DNA from: Photobacterium toruni
Lineage (GTDB): Bacteria; Pseudomonadota; Gammaproteobacteria; Enterobacterales; Vibrionaceae
Direction of reading: 5' to 3'
Assembly (NCBI RefSeq): GCF_024529955.1
Contig: NZ_AP024855.1
Span: 868,001-932,000 of the forward strand
DNA length: 64,000 nucleotides
Below are positions 53,105 through 62,663 of this stretch, piece after piece (position 1 is the first letter of the stretch; every line of letters starts with the position of its first letter). Below the pieces are notes generated by a model. That model was not told where the DNA came from. It did no database searches and was given only the letters and a program-made list of their open reading frames with translations. The position numbers and the translations under genes were made by a program.

Positions 53105-53236
53105 TCACTGGCAAAATTTGAGCTAGCCATGAAAGCTAGCTCGGTGCTGGACAGAAGCTTCTTAGATTTCAAACTCTAACCAAGTAGATATAGATTAGGA
53201 AAAGTATAGCTAAGTGGCCAAATTAACTATGCCACT
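53105..53236 (-). repeat. Structured intergenic repeat, second copy
   Basis: Read on the minus strand, right after the stop of the 63-aa gene: hairpin AAGTGGC/GCCACTT, then ATACTTTTCCTAAT (53207-53194), a 31-base spacer, AGAAGCTTCTGTCCA (53162-53148), 5 bases, and hairpin GAGCTAG-N9-CTAGCTC. Every spacing equals that of the copy at 6858-6989, though the spacers differ in sequence. Confidence 0.75.
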
Positions 53237-53428
53237 TCAACTAACAATCCCCTGTAGATGCACAATCGCATCTTCAGCTTTTTGAGGCGTCCCACTACTT
53301 ACTGTTTTAGATTTGAAATATAAGAAACCCTCAAGCAATTCCTTTGCTCGCTTTTTCGAAATTTGTGGATCATATGCTTCTTCTAAACATTTCCGATATT
53401 GATCCGTTTTCTCAATTTTATAGCCCAT
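53237..53428 (-). CDS. Small cytosolic protein, 63 aa
   Basis: 63 aa (MGYKIEKTDQYRKCLEE..., helical, basic). I set the start at ATG 53428 because GGAGGG lies five bases upstream. The frame also runs upstream through a possible TTG at 53506 into a hydrophobic stretch with no ribosome-binding site, which may be the residue of a longer membrane protein. Not recognised. It is followed by the structured repeat. Confidence 0.55.
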   Translation of the reverse strand: MGYKIEKTDQYRKCLEEAYDPQISKKRAKELLEGFLYFKSKTVSSGTPQKAEDAIVHLQGIVS

Positions 53429-53578
53429 CGACCCTCCAAAAATTAGATGAATTGCTTCGAAAACATAACGCCCAATATAAGCGGCTGCTAACACCACTAA
53501 GCTCAAGCCCAGCCACCGTAACTGCTGCCAACCTGAACCAAAAGTACCACAGGTTAGCTATCCGACTTCAATTGATTG

Positions 53579-54610
53579 TTATAAATCAGTATTCCTCGAA
53601 AGCCTGAGAAATTCACGACCAATATTATCTGAGTACTTTGCCGCTATTTGCATCATTACAATTGTATCCATTGAAGGCTTATAGGTCAGTAATGTACTCG
53701 TTACCCCAAGTAAACTAATGGCTGTAGCATGAGCTGGATCTGTCATACCTGAATTACTTTGCCCAACTACTAATATATCTTCGCTACAATCAGCAAGGGC
53801 TAGGCGGTTTCTTAATCCTTTCGAACCTGCATGAATATTTTGGCTTGCCCATTTATAATAAGGACGCATATGTTCAAGCCCTACATCTTTCTCAATGGCA
53901 CCGAAGCCTACGCGACTATGTTCCGGAAACAAATATGCAGCCCACCCATAATGCCCAGCGTAGTTTCTACCATATTTTTTTATAAGATCATCATAAACCT
54001 TTTTTAAATCATTCATCTCTAGATCTGTTGGTCCCTTTGCTTGTAGTCGCTCCTCGTATTTACGATGCTCTTTCATAGCGTCATAAACGTCCACAACATC
54101 ATGAAAATAAAAGCGTTCGGCACACTCTTGACCGTGATTAAAAATGAATAGGGCAGTGGCATTCACTTCATGTAGTGCTCTCCATCTAGAGTGTGCAGCA
54201 TCAGGGAACCCATTCTTTAATAAGCATAAAATTTCGTTTGCTATGTGGCAGGCTCTAGCGTGATGACGAACTAAGAGGTCAAATATCAAGTCCCCATGCT
54301 CTGCTGCTTCTGGGCGATATTTTGAATTTAGAGTTTCTCCCGCTTCAGTGCAGATTACAATATGCGTTTCAAGTAAATCAAAAGCCGACTGCCATTTTTC
54401 AACATTCATATCCGCAAACGAGCTAAAATCTGACCTGCGATTTGAAAGCATTTCAGGCATTGAGGAATGCAATGATTTACCGATCATATCTACAAATTCT
54501 GGAGTTAAGTCAGCAACCAGTTTTTTGATATCTAGCTCTCTCGCTTTAGCTGGGTTATCAGTAACCAAATCTTCGAGGATTTTATTGAATTGTTCTTGAA
54601 TAGTTCTCAT
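53579..54610 (-). CDS. DUF5677 domain protein
   Basis: 343 aa, helical. The central segment (about 110-190: RHHARACHIANEILCLLKNGFPDAAHSRWRALHEVNATALFIF) matches my memory of DUF5677, a family of unknown function often seen in variable genome regions and defence islands. No ribonuclease motif is clear enough to name. A later segment (YKWASQNIHAGSKGLRNRL) is Rx4H-free but has a conserved-looking NIHAGSKG. It is monocistronic. A role in phage or stress response is inference from context only. Confidence 0.7.
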   Translation of the reverse strand: MRTIQEQFNKILEDLVTDNPAKARELDIKKLVADLTPEFVDMIGKSLHSSMPEMLSNRRSDFSSFADMNVEKWQSAFDLLETHIVICTEAGETLNSKYRPEAAEHGDLIFDLLVRHHARACHIANEILCLLKNGFPDAAHSRWRALHEVNATALFIFNHGQECAERFYFHDVVDVYDAMKEHRKYEERLQAKGPTDLEMNDLKKVYDDLIKKYGRNYAGHYGWAAYLFPEHSRVGFGAIEKDVGLEHMRPYYKWASQNIHAGSKGLRNRLALADCSEDILVVGQSNSGMTDPAHATAISLLGVTSTLLTYKPSMDTIVMMQIAAKYSDNIGREFLRLSRNTDL

Positions 54611-55051
54611 AAATATTTCTGATTTATAACAGCTTATTAGTAAACATTCTTACTATCACGCAAAAGAATGCCCCCCTAAATTTTACAATCATAATTAATT
54701 TAATTTATAAATATCATGAGATTGATTGCATTATTTTGTTTCAAAGTGTTTATTTGAAATATAGAAAGTAAAAAATGTATTTAATCAGTCTTATTAGAAA
54801 CGGAACTCCAACGATAAAATTAAAATCATCATGCTTCGTTACATCTGGTTAGATACACAGCAAATAAAACTAATCCAAATTTACGTTAATACGATATGAA
54901 TGAGTATTTGCTCTGAATGATAATGGGGCAGAAACGTATTCCAAGTTGATTGCGTAAATGTTCGAAAATAGCACCTAATTGCCGCTTTGAGCCTCTAAAT
55001 CTCGACTACATTCGTGATAGAATCTTCGCATCAGAATAACCGAGAAACTCT
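54611..55051. other. Divergent intergenic region, no gene seen
   Basis: 441 bases between DUF5677 (-) and the 112-aa gene (+). Frames are short and broken. No strong hairpin or repeat found. Confidence 0.45.
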
Positions 55052-55390
55052 ATGTATATCCATCATGTTAATGGTATCGACTGGCTGGTGATCACAGCTT
55101 TTGAAGAACTGAAAACGTTATTTATCGAAGAAGCTGGTGCGATCCCCCTTTGCTTCTCTACTGCCAGCGAATTGAGCCTGATTGATCAAGCCAAGCGCAC
55201 TTATGGATATTTGCCGACACTTAGCGGCGTAATTACTGATACTGGGATATTTCAAAGCCAGAATAATGAACAAGATTTGTACCCACAGCTTGCTTGCTTA
55301 GTAGAGGGGCGTGGTCGAGTATTTATCTATCACGGTGGCTTTGTAGCTTTTGTGGGTGATGAGCAAACCTTCATTACTCAAATAGACTGA
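55052..55390 (+). CDS. Orphan protein, 112 aa
   Basis: 112 aa, soluble, mixed strands and helices (YIHHVNGIDWLVITAFEELKTLF, GRVFIYHGGFVAFVGDEQTF). The near-symmetric hydrophobic pattern suggests a small compact fold. Not recognised. It lies between the DUF5677 gene and guaC and has GC content like the accessory patch. Confidence 0.55.
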   Translation: MYIHHVNGIDWLVITAFEELKTLFIEEAGAIPLCFSTASELSLIDQAKRTYGYLPTLSGVITDTGIFQSQNNEQDLYPQLACLVEGRGRVFIYHGGFVAFVGDEQTFITQID

Positions 55391-55512
55391 AACTTATTCA
55401 GTTAGTTGAAATTAGCAAGTTGGTATTTTGGGCAAGGAATGGAGCAAAATAGTAACAAAATAAACGACAGCCAATTCTAGTGTGAGCTAGACTAAAAGCA
55501 GAAAACAAAAAA

Positions 55513-55540
55513 CCAGAGTAAGATCAGTGTCTTTCTCTGG
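55513..55540 (-). terminator. Terminator of guaC
   Basis: On the minus strand CCAGAG...CTCTGG followed by TTTTTTG, 55 bases after the guaC stop. Confidence 0.7.
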
Positions 55541-55595
55541 CTTTAGATAGCTTTTAAAGCTTAATGCGCAACAGGATAACTAATAACAGGTAAGT

Positions 55596-56639
55596 TTATT
55601 CTTTACCGTATACGTTGTTTTCTTGCTCTTGAACGCGAATGAAAGTTGTACGCTTAGTTAATTCTTTCAGTTGCGCTGCACCAACATAAGTACACGTTGA
55701 GCGTACACCGCCCATGATGTCTTGAATGGTCAAGTTTACTGAACCACGGTAAGGAAGTAGTACGGTTTTACCTTCAGCAGCGCGGTATGTTGCAACGCCA
55801 CCAGAGTGCTTGTCCATTGCGCTTTGGCTCGACATGCCATAGAACTTCATGAACTGCTTGCCGTCTTGTTCAATGATTTCACCGTTGCTTTCACTGTGAC
55901 CTGCAAGCATACCGCCAAGCATCACGAAATCAGCACCACCACCAAAGGCTTTTGATACATCACCCGCACATGAACAACCACCGTCACCAATGATACGACC
56001 ACCTAGGCCATGAGCAGCATCGGCACATTCAATGATAGCTGAAAGTTGTGGGTAACCAACGCCAGTTTTAACACGAGTAGTACATACTGAACCTGGGCCG
56101 ATACCGACTTTAACAATATCTGCGCCGGCAAGAATAAGCTCTTCAACCATATCACCCGTAACAACGTTACCAGCACTGATTACTTTGTCAGGGAATTGGG
56201 CGCGAACACGTTCAACGTACTCGACAAGGTGCTCTGAGTAGCCATTAGCAATATCAATACAGATAAAGATGATGTCATCAGTTAGCGCCATAATATCTTT
56301 GGTTTTTTGGAAATCAGCATCAGATGTGCCTGTTGAGACCATGACATTATTTAACACTGAAGCATCGTTAGCATGAATAAATTCAGCCCATTGCTCAACG
56401 GTGTAATGTTTGTGAATAGCCGTCATTACTTTATGTTGTGCTAAAGCGATAGCCATATCAAAGCTACCAACTGAATCCATATTAGCGGCAATAATAGGTA
56501 CACCAGACCATTGACGACCACTATGTTTAAATGTAAAATCGCGGGTTAAGTCAACTTGAGAGCGACTTTTCAATGTTGAGCGTTTTGGACGAAATAATAC
56601 ATCTTTAAAGCCTAATTTTAGATCTTGTTCGATACGCAT
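55596..56639 (-). CDS. guaC: GMP reductase
   Basis: 347 aa, the standard length. It converts GMP to IMP with NADPH, recycling guanine nucleotides. The signature is [13 protein letters not shown] (about 180-192), with the catalytic Cys at the loop, plus [25 protein letters not shown]. The IMPDH-type CBS domains are absent, as expected for GuaC. It is transcribed alone, from a promoter about 120 bases upstream, with a hairpin at the very start of the transcript (see 56730-56789). Confidence 0.95.
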   Translation of the reverse strand: MRIEQDLKLGFKDVLFRPKRSTLKSRSQVDLTRDFTFKHSGRQWSGVPIIAANMDSVGSFDMAIALAQHKVMTAIHKHYTVEQWAEFIHANDASVLNNVMVSTGTSDADFQKTKDIMALTDDIIFICIDIANGYSEHLVEYVERVRAQFPDKVISAGNVVTGDMVEELILAGADIVKVGIGPGSVCTTRVKTGVGYPQLSAIIECADAAHGLGGRIIGDGGCSCAGDVSKAFGGGADFVMLGGMLAGHSESNGEIIEQDGKQFMKFYGMSSQSAMDKHSGGVATYRAAEGKTVLLPYRGSVNLTIQDIMGGVRSTCTYVGAAQLKELTKRTTFIRVQEQENNVYGKE

Positions 56640-56729
56640 GATATTTATCCCTTAAATATTATCGAATGCCACTCGGGTTAACTCGTTACTGGCAGGTAAC
56701 TTTTTACCTTTTGAGCAGGCACAAAAAAA

Positions 56730-56757
56730 CCGGAGCGTTGGCAGACGCTCCGGTTTT
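56730..56757 (-). terminator. GC-rich hairpin with T tract at the 5' end of the guaC leader
   Basis: CCGGAGCG pairs perfectly with CGCTCCGG across eight bases. On the minus strand it is followed by TTTTTTT, as an intrinsic terminator. No gene ends here: guaC and the 57030 gene both point away. It is therefore an attenuator or a protective 5' hairpin in the guaC leader. Confidence 0.8.
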
Positions 56758-56761
56758 CAGC

Positions 56762-56789
56762 ATTATAGGCAGAGATTTGTTAAATACAA
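56762..56789 (-). promoter_or_regulatory. guaC: Putative sigma-70 promoter of guaC
   Basis: On the minus strand TTGTAT (56789-56784), 16 bases, then TATAAT (56767-56762). Transcription would start near 56755, so the hairpin at 56730-56753 would begin almost at the first base of the RNA. Confidence 0.6.
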
Positions 56790-57029
56790 CCCCTAAAATG
56801 TAAACAAATATATCTCAATGCAAACGAATTGAATTTAACTGTCCGTTTTTTATAAATAATCCCTTCTTTTTTATTATCTTTTAATTTATATTTTTTGCGA
56901 ATCTCTGCATAATTCATGTAGTTAATAAGTTTGAAATAAATTAAATTGCGGCTAGTATCTCTTTTTTTACAGGCTATGATTTAATTTTAGGATAACTTAA
57001 AGCATTAAATAGGCTGTGGAAGGTTTGAG

Positions 57030-57404
57030 TTGTTTAAGAGACGAAAGAAAAAAAATCAATTTCCCGTTGATTTTTATGGTGAAGAAGGAAGTTGGCGTTT
57101 TGTGATTCGTGCTATGCGCCAAGATGAGATTATTGATGCGATGTATTGGTGCGCACATATTTCATGTCATCGTAAAGATTTTGATTTACTGCATATTGCG
57201 AGTGATAAATTTGATTGTCGTTATAATTACTCAACAGCCGATTTATCAGATTTACAATTTGGTTTTAGTGGAACACCACTGAAAGTGACGATGATGGGGC
57301 CGATTGTATTAATGTCGACGATTAATGAACATTTTGTTAACACTGAGACCGAACAACAATTAGAACAATCTGTTACCGATAAATTAGTTCATGTCATGGC
57401 TTAA
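57030..57404 (+). CDS. Hypothetical cytosolic protein
   Basis: 124 aa from a TTG start (MFKRRKKKNQFPVDFYGEEGSWRF), with AAGG about 10 bases upstream. A basic start is followed by a compact mixed fold (FVIRAMRQDEIIDAMYWCAHISCH, LQFGFSGTPLKVTMMGPIVLM). Not recognised. The frame ends cleanly and is followed by a terminator. No partner gene. Confidence 0.55.
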   Translation: MFKRRKKKNQFPVDFYGEEGSWRFVIRAMRQDEIIDAMYWCAHISCHRKDFDLLHIASDKFDCRYNYSTADLSDLQFGFSGTPLKVTMMGPIVLMSTINEHFVNTETEQQLEQSVTDKLVHVMA

Positions 57405-57428
57405 TCTAATTGATATAACAATAAAAAA

Positions 57429-57463
57429 AACGCTAAATAAGAAAAGTTATTTAGCGTTTTTTT
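57429..57463 (+). terminator. Rho-independent terminator
   Basis: AACGCTAAATAA-GAAAAG-TTATTTAGCGTT, a twelve-base perfect stem, then TTTTT. A-tract on the other side allows use by the convergent AraC gene too. Confidence 0.92.
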
Positions 57464-57490
57464 ATGGCTGTTTAAAAGAGAATATGCCCG

Positions 57491-58504
57491 TTAATTAAGG
57501 CTACGTTCCAATAGTTGGTGCTGGTATTGTGCTGGTGTTAGACCACGATTACGTTTAAATGCTTTACTGAAACTTTGAACATTATTGTAGCTAAGTAAGG
57601 TCGCTATTGTTTCGATACTCATGCCTGATAGCATGTATTTTATCGCCACATTACATAAAATATAATTTGTCATACTGGTGAATGTCCAACCGTTATCATG
57701 CAATCGACGTTGTAATTGTTGGCGTGATAACCCCACTTTTTTAGCTACAAAATCCAGAGTAGGAAAGCCGTAATAACGTGAATAGTTAATGATCTCAAAC
57801 ATGACTTTCGCAAGATCTAAAGGCTGAGGCATATTCAGTAAATCATCTAATTGTAAGTTAGAAACAAGAATCGGTTTCGCTATTGGCAAAGGACGCTGAT
57901 TTCCATGCTCTAACATTGATAGGTTTAACCAAACTTTTGTTGCGGGTGATTGCCATGTGATGGGACACCCAAAAAACTGTTGAATCGCCGAATCTACTAT
58001 CTCAGTACCGGATAATTCTATTTTTAAAGGTACATAATCATCCCCCATATAATTACGAGTAACTTGAGTAAATAAAATTGCCATTTTTAAGCTGTCAAAA
58101 CTCGCTGCTCGACCATGCGCATAACTATTATGGTATACCCATTTGATGATATTTCCTGATTGTTGACCGTGATAAGACGCCCCGCCTTGTAGGCATGATA
58201 CGCCATAGTTGATTCGTCGAAATGCTAACGCGAGATCGGGACAAGTTACGTACCAATTACCAATAGGACCAATATTTTCAAAGGTAATATCGGCTGCAAT
58301 TTTAATCATATAAGCCGAATCTTGGGTTAATTCTTCAATACGCTCTAACCACTGTAAATAATCATTAAAAGGGATCAAAGACATCGGTTCTTTTAATAAC
58401 TGCGAGGGAATGCCTAATTCAGCAAAGCTGATTCCATAGCGTTTTTGTAAGCCAATTTCTAATGGTTTAAGAAAGGCGGTACGAATAAAGGCGACATTAA
58501 TCAT
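57491..58504 (-). CDS. AraC family regulator
   Basis: 337 aa. The N-terminal 190 residues resemble the OruR/arabinose-binding-like domain (PF12625 type), and the C-terminal 100 residues are an AraC helix-turn-helix pair (FVAKKVGLSRQQLQRRLHDNGWTF, and IETIATLLSYNNVQSFSKAFKRNRGLTPAQYQ). It is divergent from the yiaW/yiaV-like operon with 207 bases between, so it probably controls that operon. Confidence 0.87.
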   Translation of the reverse strand: MINVAFIRTAFLKPLEIGLQKRYGISFAELGIPSQLLKEPMSLIPFNDYLQWLERIEELTQDSAYMIKIAADITFENIGPIGNWYVTCPDLALAFRRINYGVSCLQGGASYHGQQSGNIIKWVYHNSYAHGRAASFDSLKMAILFTQVTRNYMGDDYVPLKIELSGTEIVDSAIQQFFGCPITWQSPATKVWLNLSMLEHGNQRPLPIAKPILVSNLQLDDLLNMPQPLDLAKVMFEIINYSRYYGFPTLDFVAKKVGLSRQQLQRRLHDNGWTFTSMTNYILCNVAIKYMLSGMSIETIATLLSYNNVQSFSKAFKRNRGLTPAQYQHQLLERSLN

Positions 58505-58655
58505 AATTTTCTTCTTATTTACGCCTATTGGTTGTGTGGCGAAGAGGGGGATTGTTATTAGTTATAGTCTGATTATATTAAATATGCGCTATTTTTAATT
58601 TAAATGGACTTTTTTTATACTGCAAATGTGATCACTCTCCATAATGGCAGTTATT

Positions 58656-58682
58656 CATCACTACATGAGTGATGCTTTTTAA
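58656..58682 (+). promoter_or_regulatory. Terminator-like hairpin in the yiaW leader
   Basis: CATCACT-ACATG-AGTGATG followed by CTTTTT, 30 bases before the first gene of the operon. It could work as an attenuator, or mark the AraC binding region. Confidence 0.45.
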
Positions 58683-58711
58683 TTATTTTAGTTTTGAACC
58701 GGAGAGTATGA

Positions 58712-59050
58712 ATGAGTTTACTGAGTATGCCTTTTGTCGGCACCAATGTAGACACTGCATTAAGTGTGTTTGCGGGGGTGGTATTGATTGCAACTATTGC
58801 TGCTGTTGGAATTGGTTTTTGGAAAATACATGAATTGCCAATCCATAAAGCATCAACAAAAGAACATCATCAAATAGGCTTAATAACGGCACTCACATGG
58901 ATTGGCTTTGTGTGGCATTGGGTGTGGGTATTGGCGGTTATTATTGCATTTGTGGATGGAGAAAAAGCGTTATGCCGCATTCGAGATATTTGGCATGGTG
59001 ATCGTTTACCTGTAGCGCCTGCTATGACTACAGAAACAGAGGAGAAGTAG
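58712..59050 (+). CDS. DUF3302 family membrane protein (YiaW-like)
   Basis: 112 aa with two membrane helices (about 20-38, VFAGVVLIATIAAVGIGFW, and 53-80, HQIGLITALTWIGFVWHWVWVLAVIIAF) and a charged tail. It corresponds to YiaW of E. coli, always next to the HlyD-type YiaV. Its job is unknown. ATG with CGGAGAG nine bases upstream. The downstream gene begins one base after the stop. Confidence 0.83.
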   Translation: MSLLSMPFVGTNVDTALSVFAGVVLIATIAAVGIGFWKIHELPIHKASTKEHHQIGLITALTWIGFVWHWVWVLAVIIAFVDGEKALCRIRDIWHGDRLPVAPAMTTETEEK

Positions 59051-59051
59051 T

Positions 59052-60275
59052 ATGTTAGAAGGTTTAGCTGTTTGGGCTCTGTTTATTTATTTGTTGCGTT
59101 TAGTCGGCATGCCATGGAATAAATTCACTCAAGCTTTTGCATATATTGGTGGTGGTAGTTGGTTAGTCTTTGTATGGTTTGGTTTAATTACTTATGCGCC
59201 AATGGATTTATCTGGCGGTTCATTAGTGCAATCGCCACATGTGCAACTACGACCACCTTCAACGTCGATAAATGGGCGTGTAAAGGGTATTTATGTTGCG
59301 CCTAATAGTAAAGTGACCCAAGGCCAATTAGTCTATGAACTTGAGCCTGAGCCATATGTTATTGCTCTTAATAAAACACAAGCAAGTCTTGAGGCGGCAG
59401 AAGTTGCTCGAGATATGGCTAAGCAAGATATTGCAATGGCACAAACGGCAAAGACTGCTGCCGTGAAAGATATCGATATTATAACTAAACAATTATCAGT
59501 AGCAACGGCTGACTATCGTTTAAAAAATACAATGCTGGCGCGATATGTAAAGCAAAATAAGGTAGTAAAACATACCATAACGGCAAGTATGTTAGATGAG
59601 CAACGTACTGCTGTTGATGTTGCTAAGTCACAACAAATCATGTTGGATTCACAAATAGAAAAAGCCCATATTGCGGTTAAAAAAGCCCAATTAGAAATAG
59701 AAAAAGCTCAGTTAACCTTTAACAGTCGTGATGTTGATGTTATTACGGCGAAAGAAAATGTCGCTAAAGCGCAGTGGGATTTAGACAATACTAAAGTTTA
59801 TGCACCTGCTGATGGTTTTGTTACTAATTTCATTATGCGTGAAGGGCTGTATGTGGGTTCGATTCCACGTATTCAAATGTATACCGATGAAAAATATGTA
59901 TTAATGCGAGTTAATCATCAAGCTATTCGTAATGTAAAACCAGGACAGATGGCTGAATTTGCTTCTGCTGTTTACCCAGGTAAAGTCTTTGCTGCGGAAG
60001 TGGAAGGGATTGTTGAGGCAACAGGTGAATCGCAAGGTAATTTGATTGGACGTGAAACCAATGTTCGCCAAACAACAGGTGCAAATATAGCAAATAAACA
60101 CCACTTTGTACGTTTGAAACTTTACGAAACAGAAGGTTATGATATTCCAGTTGGTTCAGTCGGCTTAGCTTGGATCAGTGCTGAAAAACCTATTAGCTTC
60201 CTTGGCTTTCTCGATGTTATTCGTGGGATTATTATTCGAATGAAGGCGCAAGTTTTCTATATTTGGTCAATGTAA
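59052..60275 (+). CDS. HlyD family membrane fusion protein (YiaV-like)
   Basis: 407 aa. Two N-terminal helices (about 3-18 and 28-50), then a lipoyl-like segment (PPSTSINGRVKGIYVAPNSKVTQGQLVYELEPEPYV), a long coiled-coil hairpin (about 110-230) and a barrel with VYAPADGFVTNFIMREGLYVG. It corresponds to YiaV of E. coli and works without its own pump gene nearby. Forms a two-gene operon with the DUF3302 gene. Confidence 0.87.
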   Translation: MLEGLAVWALFIYLLRLVGMPWNKFTQAFAYIGGGSWLVFVWFGLITYAPMDLSGGSLVQSPHVQLRPPSTSINGRVKGIYVAPNSKVTQGQLVYELEPEPYVIALNKTQASLEAAEVARDMAKQDIAMAQTAKTAAVKDIDIITKQLSVATADYRLKNTMLARYVKQNKVVKHTITASMLDEQRTAVDVAKSQQIMLDSQIEKAHIAVKKAQLEIEKAQLTFNSRDVDVITAKENVAKAQWDLDNTKVYAPADGFVTNFIMREGLYVGSIPRIQMYTDEKYVLMRVNHQAIRNVKPGQMAEFASAVYPGKVFAAEVEGIVEATGESQGNLIGRETNVRQTTGANIANKHHFVRLKLYETEGYDIPVGSVGLAWISAEKPISFLGFLDVIRGIIIRMKAQVFYIWSM

Positions 60276-60322
60276 GTATTTGTAAATTATAATTATAATA
60301 GTAGTAGTTGTATTCCGGTTCG

Positions 60323-60357
60323 CCTGTCACTGTTTATGCAGTGGCAGGTTTTTTTTA
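60323..60357 (+). terminator. Terminator of the yiaW-yiaV pair
   Basis: CCTGTCACTG and CAGTGGCAGG pair with one G-U, followed by eight T residues. Confidence 0.93.
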
Positions 60358-60392
60358 TAAATATACAAGGCTTCTAGTTATAAACAATCGTG

Positions 60393-60716
60393 TTAAAACT
60401 CACTGCTGTTGTAATGCTGATAATGATTGATAATATCTGCAATGAGTTCTGGCTCTGAAAAATCGTCGACAAAATAGCGCGTTTGATCTGTTTTGATAAA
60501 GACTTCAAGATGGGTTGCATCGCCATCAACGCTAGGAATAAAGTGAATAGCATATTCATAGGGTAAGCGTTTGTCATTGGTGATCACTAATCTAAATCTT
60601 CGATCCATACAAAAAATATCAGTAAAATATCCCGCAGCAGAAAGTTGTTTGCTTGCTTTAGTTACCGCTGATTTAGCGATGGTATAGCCCGTATTATGCG
60701 CAGTGATAGTTGTCAT
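60393..60716 (-). CDS. Hypothetical protein, 107 aa
   Basis: 107 aa, mixed alpha/beta, soluble. The segment GYFTDIFCMDRRFRLVITNDKRLPYEYAIHF suggests paired strands, and the acidic end (FSEPELIADIINHYQHYN) a helix. Not recognised. It is convergent with the yiaV gene. Its ATG is preceded by AGAGGG about eleven bases upstream on the coding strand. Confidence 0.55.
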   Translation of the reverse strand: MTTITAHNTGYTIAKSAVTKASKQLSAAGYFTDIFCMDRRFRLVITNDKRLPYEYAIHFIPSVDGDATHLEVFIKTDQTRYFVDDFSEPELIADIINHYQHYNSSEF

Positions 60717-61012
60717 GACGACGCCCTCTTTATTGATGTTAATAGGGGTAATGTTGGTCTATATCACTCGATTTTATCGGGCGAATACACATACTTACCA
60801 ACTAAATAATTCAATCATCGTCATTAGATCTTTTTATCAATATTTAGGTTTCGATATTAGCTGATTTTTTTCGAATAACGACTGGATTATATATAAAAAT
60901 GTAATAATCATGGCCTTTGTGGAATTTATTATTACATTTTAGTCTGAAATCAGTATTTTTGTAGCTAAGATTTGTACAATAAGACTGTATTTTGAATTGA
61001 GAGAAACTTGTT

Positions 61013-61330
61013 ATGGTACAAAGAACACTTCGAATTATTCCTTTTGTTGCATTATTAGCAGCATCAACATCGGTGCAGGCTGATAGTGTAATCAAGCATC
61101 TAGATAATCAATTATCTCATATTGAAAATACGGTGAATGATTCTCAGCAGGCTATTAGACGCACGCAAACGAAGTACGATAATACGCAAAGAACCATGAC
61201 AGAACTTAAAAATGGTACGTATGCTGAGAAAAGTGTTGAACGCGCAGTGAAAAAGAAGAAACGAAAAGTGGTTAATGGTGTAATTCATCGCTCAAATAAC
61301 GCGATTCGTAAAGCAACTAATATCTACTAA
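61013..61330 (+). CDS. Small exported basic protein
   Basis: 105 aa. A signal peptide (RIIPFVALLAASTSVQA, residues 7-23) leads to a mature protein of about 80 residues, helical and strongly basic at the end (VERAVKKKKRKVVNGVIHRSNNAIRK). Predicted periplasmic. Not recognised. GAGAG about 14 bases before the ATG. A terminator follows, so it is a single gene. Confidence 0.6.
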   Translation: MVQRTLRIIPFVALLAASTSVQADSVIKHLDNQLSHIENTVNDSQQAIRRTQTKYDNTQRTMTELKNGTYAEKSVERAVKKKKRKVVNGVIHRSNNAIRKATNIY

Positions 61331-61350
61331 TTAACACAGCATAATGGATA

Positions 61351-61388
61351 AAAAAATGCGGCTATCATGTGTGTGATAGCCGCATTTT
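61351..61388. terminator. Bidirectional terminator
   Basis: TGCGGCTATCA-TGTGTG-TGATAGCCGCA, an eleven-base stem between A and T tracts, between the small exported protein gene and sstT. Confidence 0.93.
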
Positions 61389-61421
61389 TAATGTTGTGTT
61401 TTTATATTGTTAGCAACGTAC

Positions 61422-62663
61422 TTATGATTTTTGTAGGCGTACTTTTGCTTGTTTACGCTCTGCGGCTAAACATGCAGCTGCGGTAAAGACCACATCTGTT
61501 GAACTGTTTAATGCTGTTTCTGCTGAGTCTTGAATTACCCCAATAATAAAGCCGACAGCGACAACTTGCATTGCAATTTCATTTGGAATACCAAATAAAC
61601 TTGCAGCTAATGGTATTAATAATAGTGAGCCACCTGCAACACCAGATGCGCCACATGCCGATACTGCAGCAACCACACTAAGTAATACTGCTGTTGCAAG
61701 ATCAACTTCAATACCCAGAGTATGCACTGCGGCCAATGTTAAGATGGTAATCGTAATAGCAGCACCACCCATATTGATGGTTGCGCCTAAAGGAATAGAA
61801 ACGGAATAAGTATCTTCATGCAGTTTAAGATCTTCACACAATCTCATATTAACTGGAATGTTTGCTGCTGAACTACGGGTAAAGAAGGCGGTAATACCAC
61901 TTTCGCGTAAACAACGAAATACCAATGGGTAAGGATTCGCTTTAATTTTGGCAAATACGATAATTGGGTTAACAACTAACGCAATAATAGCCATTGAACC
62001 AAGTAATACCCCTAATAAGTGTGCATAACCTAATAATGCATTAAAGCCTGTTTGAGCAAAAGTTTGAGCAACAAGGCCAAAAATACCAATAGGAGCAAGA
62101 CGAATAATAAAGCGTACAATTAATGTTACGCCATCAGACATGTCTTGGAATACTTGTTTTGTTGCATCACTTGCTTGGTGTAGCGAGAAGCCTAATGCAA
62201 TTGCCCATGCAAGAATACCAATAAAGTTACCTGTCATTAATGCATTGATTGGGTTATCGACAATTTTGAAAAATAGGGAATTAATAACTTCCGCAATACC
62301 TTCAGGTGGAGCAATAGAGGTCGTGTTAGTAACAAGCGTTAAAGTGGTAGGAAAAAGAAAGCTCATTGCTACTGCGGTAAATGCTGCTAATAATGTTCCT
62401 AATAAATAAAGGAAAATTATTGGCTTCATATTTGTGTGAGTACCTTTTTTTTGATTGGCAATTGATGATGCCACCAAAATAAACACTAAGATAGGTGCGA
62501 CAGCCTTTAATGCGGCAACAAATAGCCCGCCCAAAGAGCTCATACTCAGTGCTGATGATGGGGAGATAACGGCTAAAGCAACACCGGCAATAATACCCAC
62601 CAATATTTGTATTACTAAACTGCCATTAGCGACTCTGGCAAGAAAGGGTTGTGATTGGCTCAT
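61422..62663 (-). CDS. sstT: Sodium/serine-threonine symporter
   Basis: 413 aa of the DAACS family. It imports serine and threonine with sodium. Motifs: [19 protein letters not shown] (about 286-304) with the NMGG cation/substrate site, and [18 protein letters not shown] (about 340-357). About eight helices plus two re-entrant hairpins are expected. The length and sequence fit SstT rather than GltP. Monocistronic. Confidence 0.92.
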   Translation of the reverse strand: MSQSQPFLARVANGSLVIQILVGIIAGVALAVISPSSALSMSSLGGLFVAALKAVAPILVFILVASSIANQKKGTHTNMKPIIFLYLLGTLLAAFTAVAMSFLFPTTLTLVTNTTSIAPPEGIAEVINSLFFKIVDNPINALMTGNFIGILAWAIALGFSLHQASDATKQVFQDMSDGVTLIVRFIIRLAPIGIFGLVAQTFAQTGFNALLGYAHLLGVLLGSMAIIALVVNPIIVFAKIKANPYPLVFRCLRESGITAFFTRSSAANIPVNMRLCEDLKLHEDTYSVSIPLGATINMGGAAITITILTLAAVHTLGIEVDLATAVLLSVVAAVSACGASGVAGGSLLLIPLAASLFGIPNEIAMQVVAVGFIIGVIQDSAETALNSSTDVVFTAAACLAAERKQAKVRLQKS

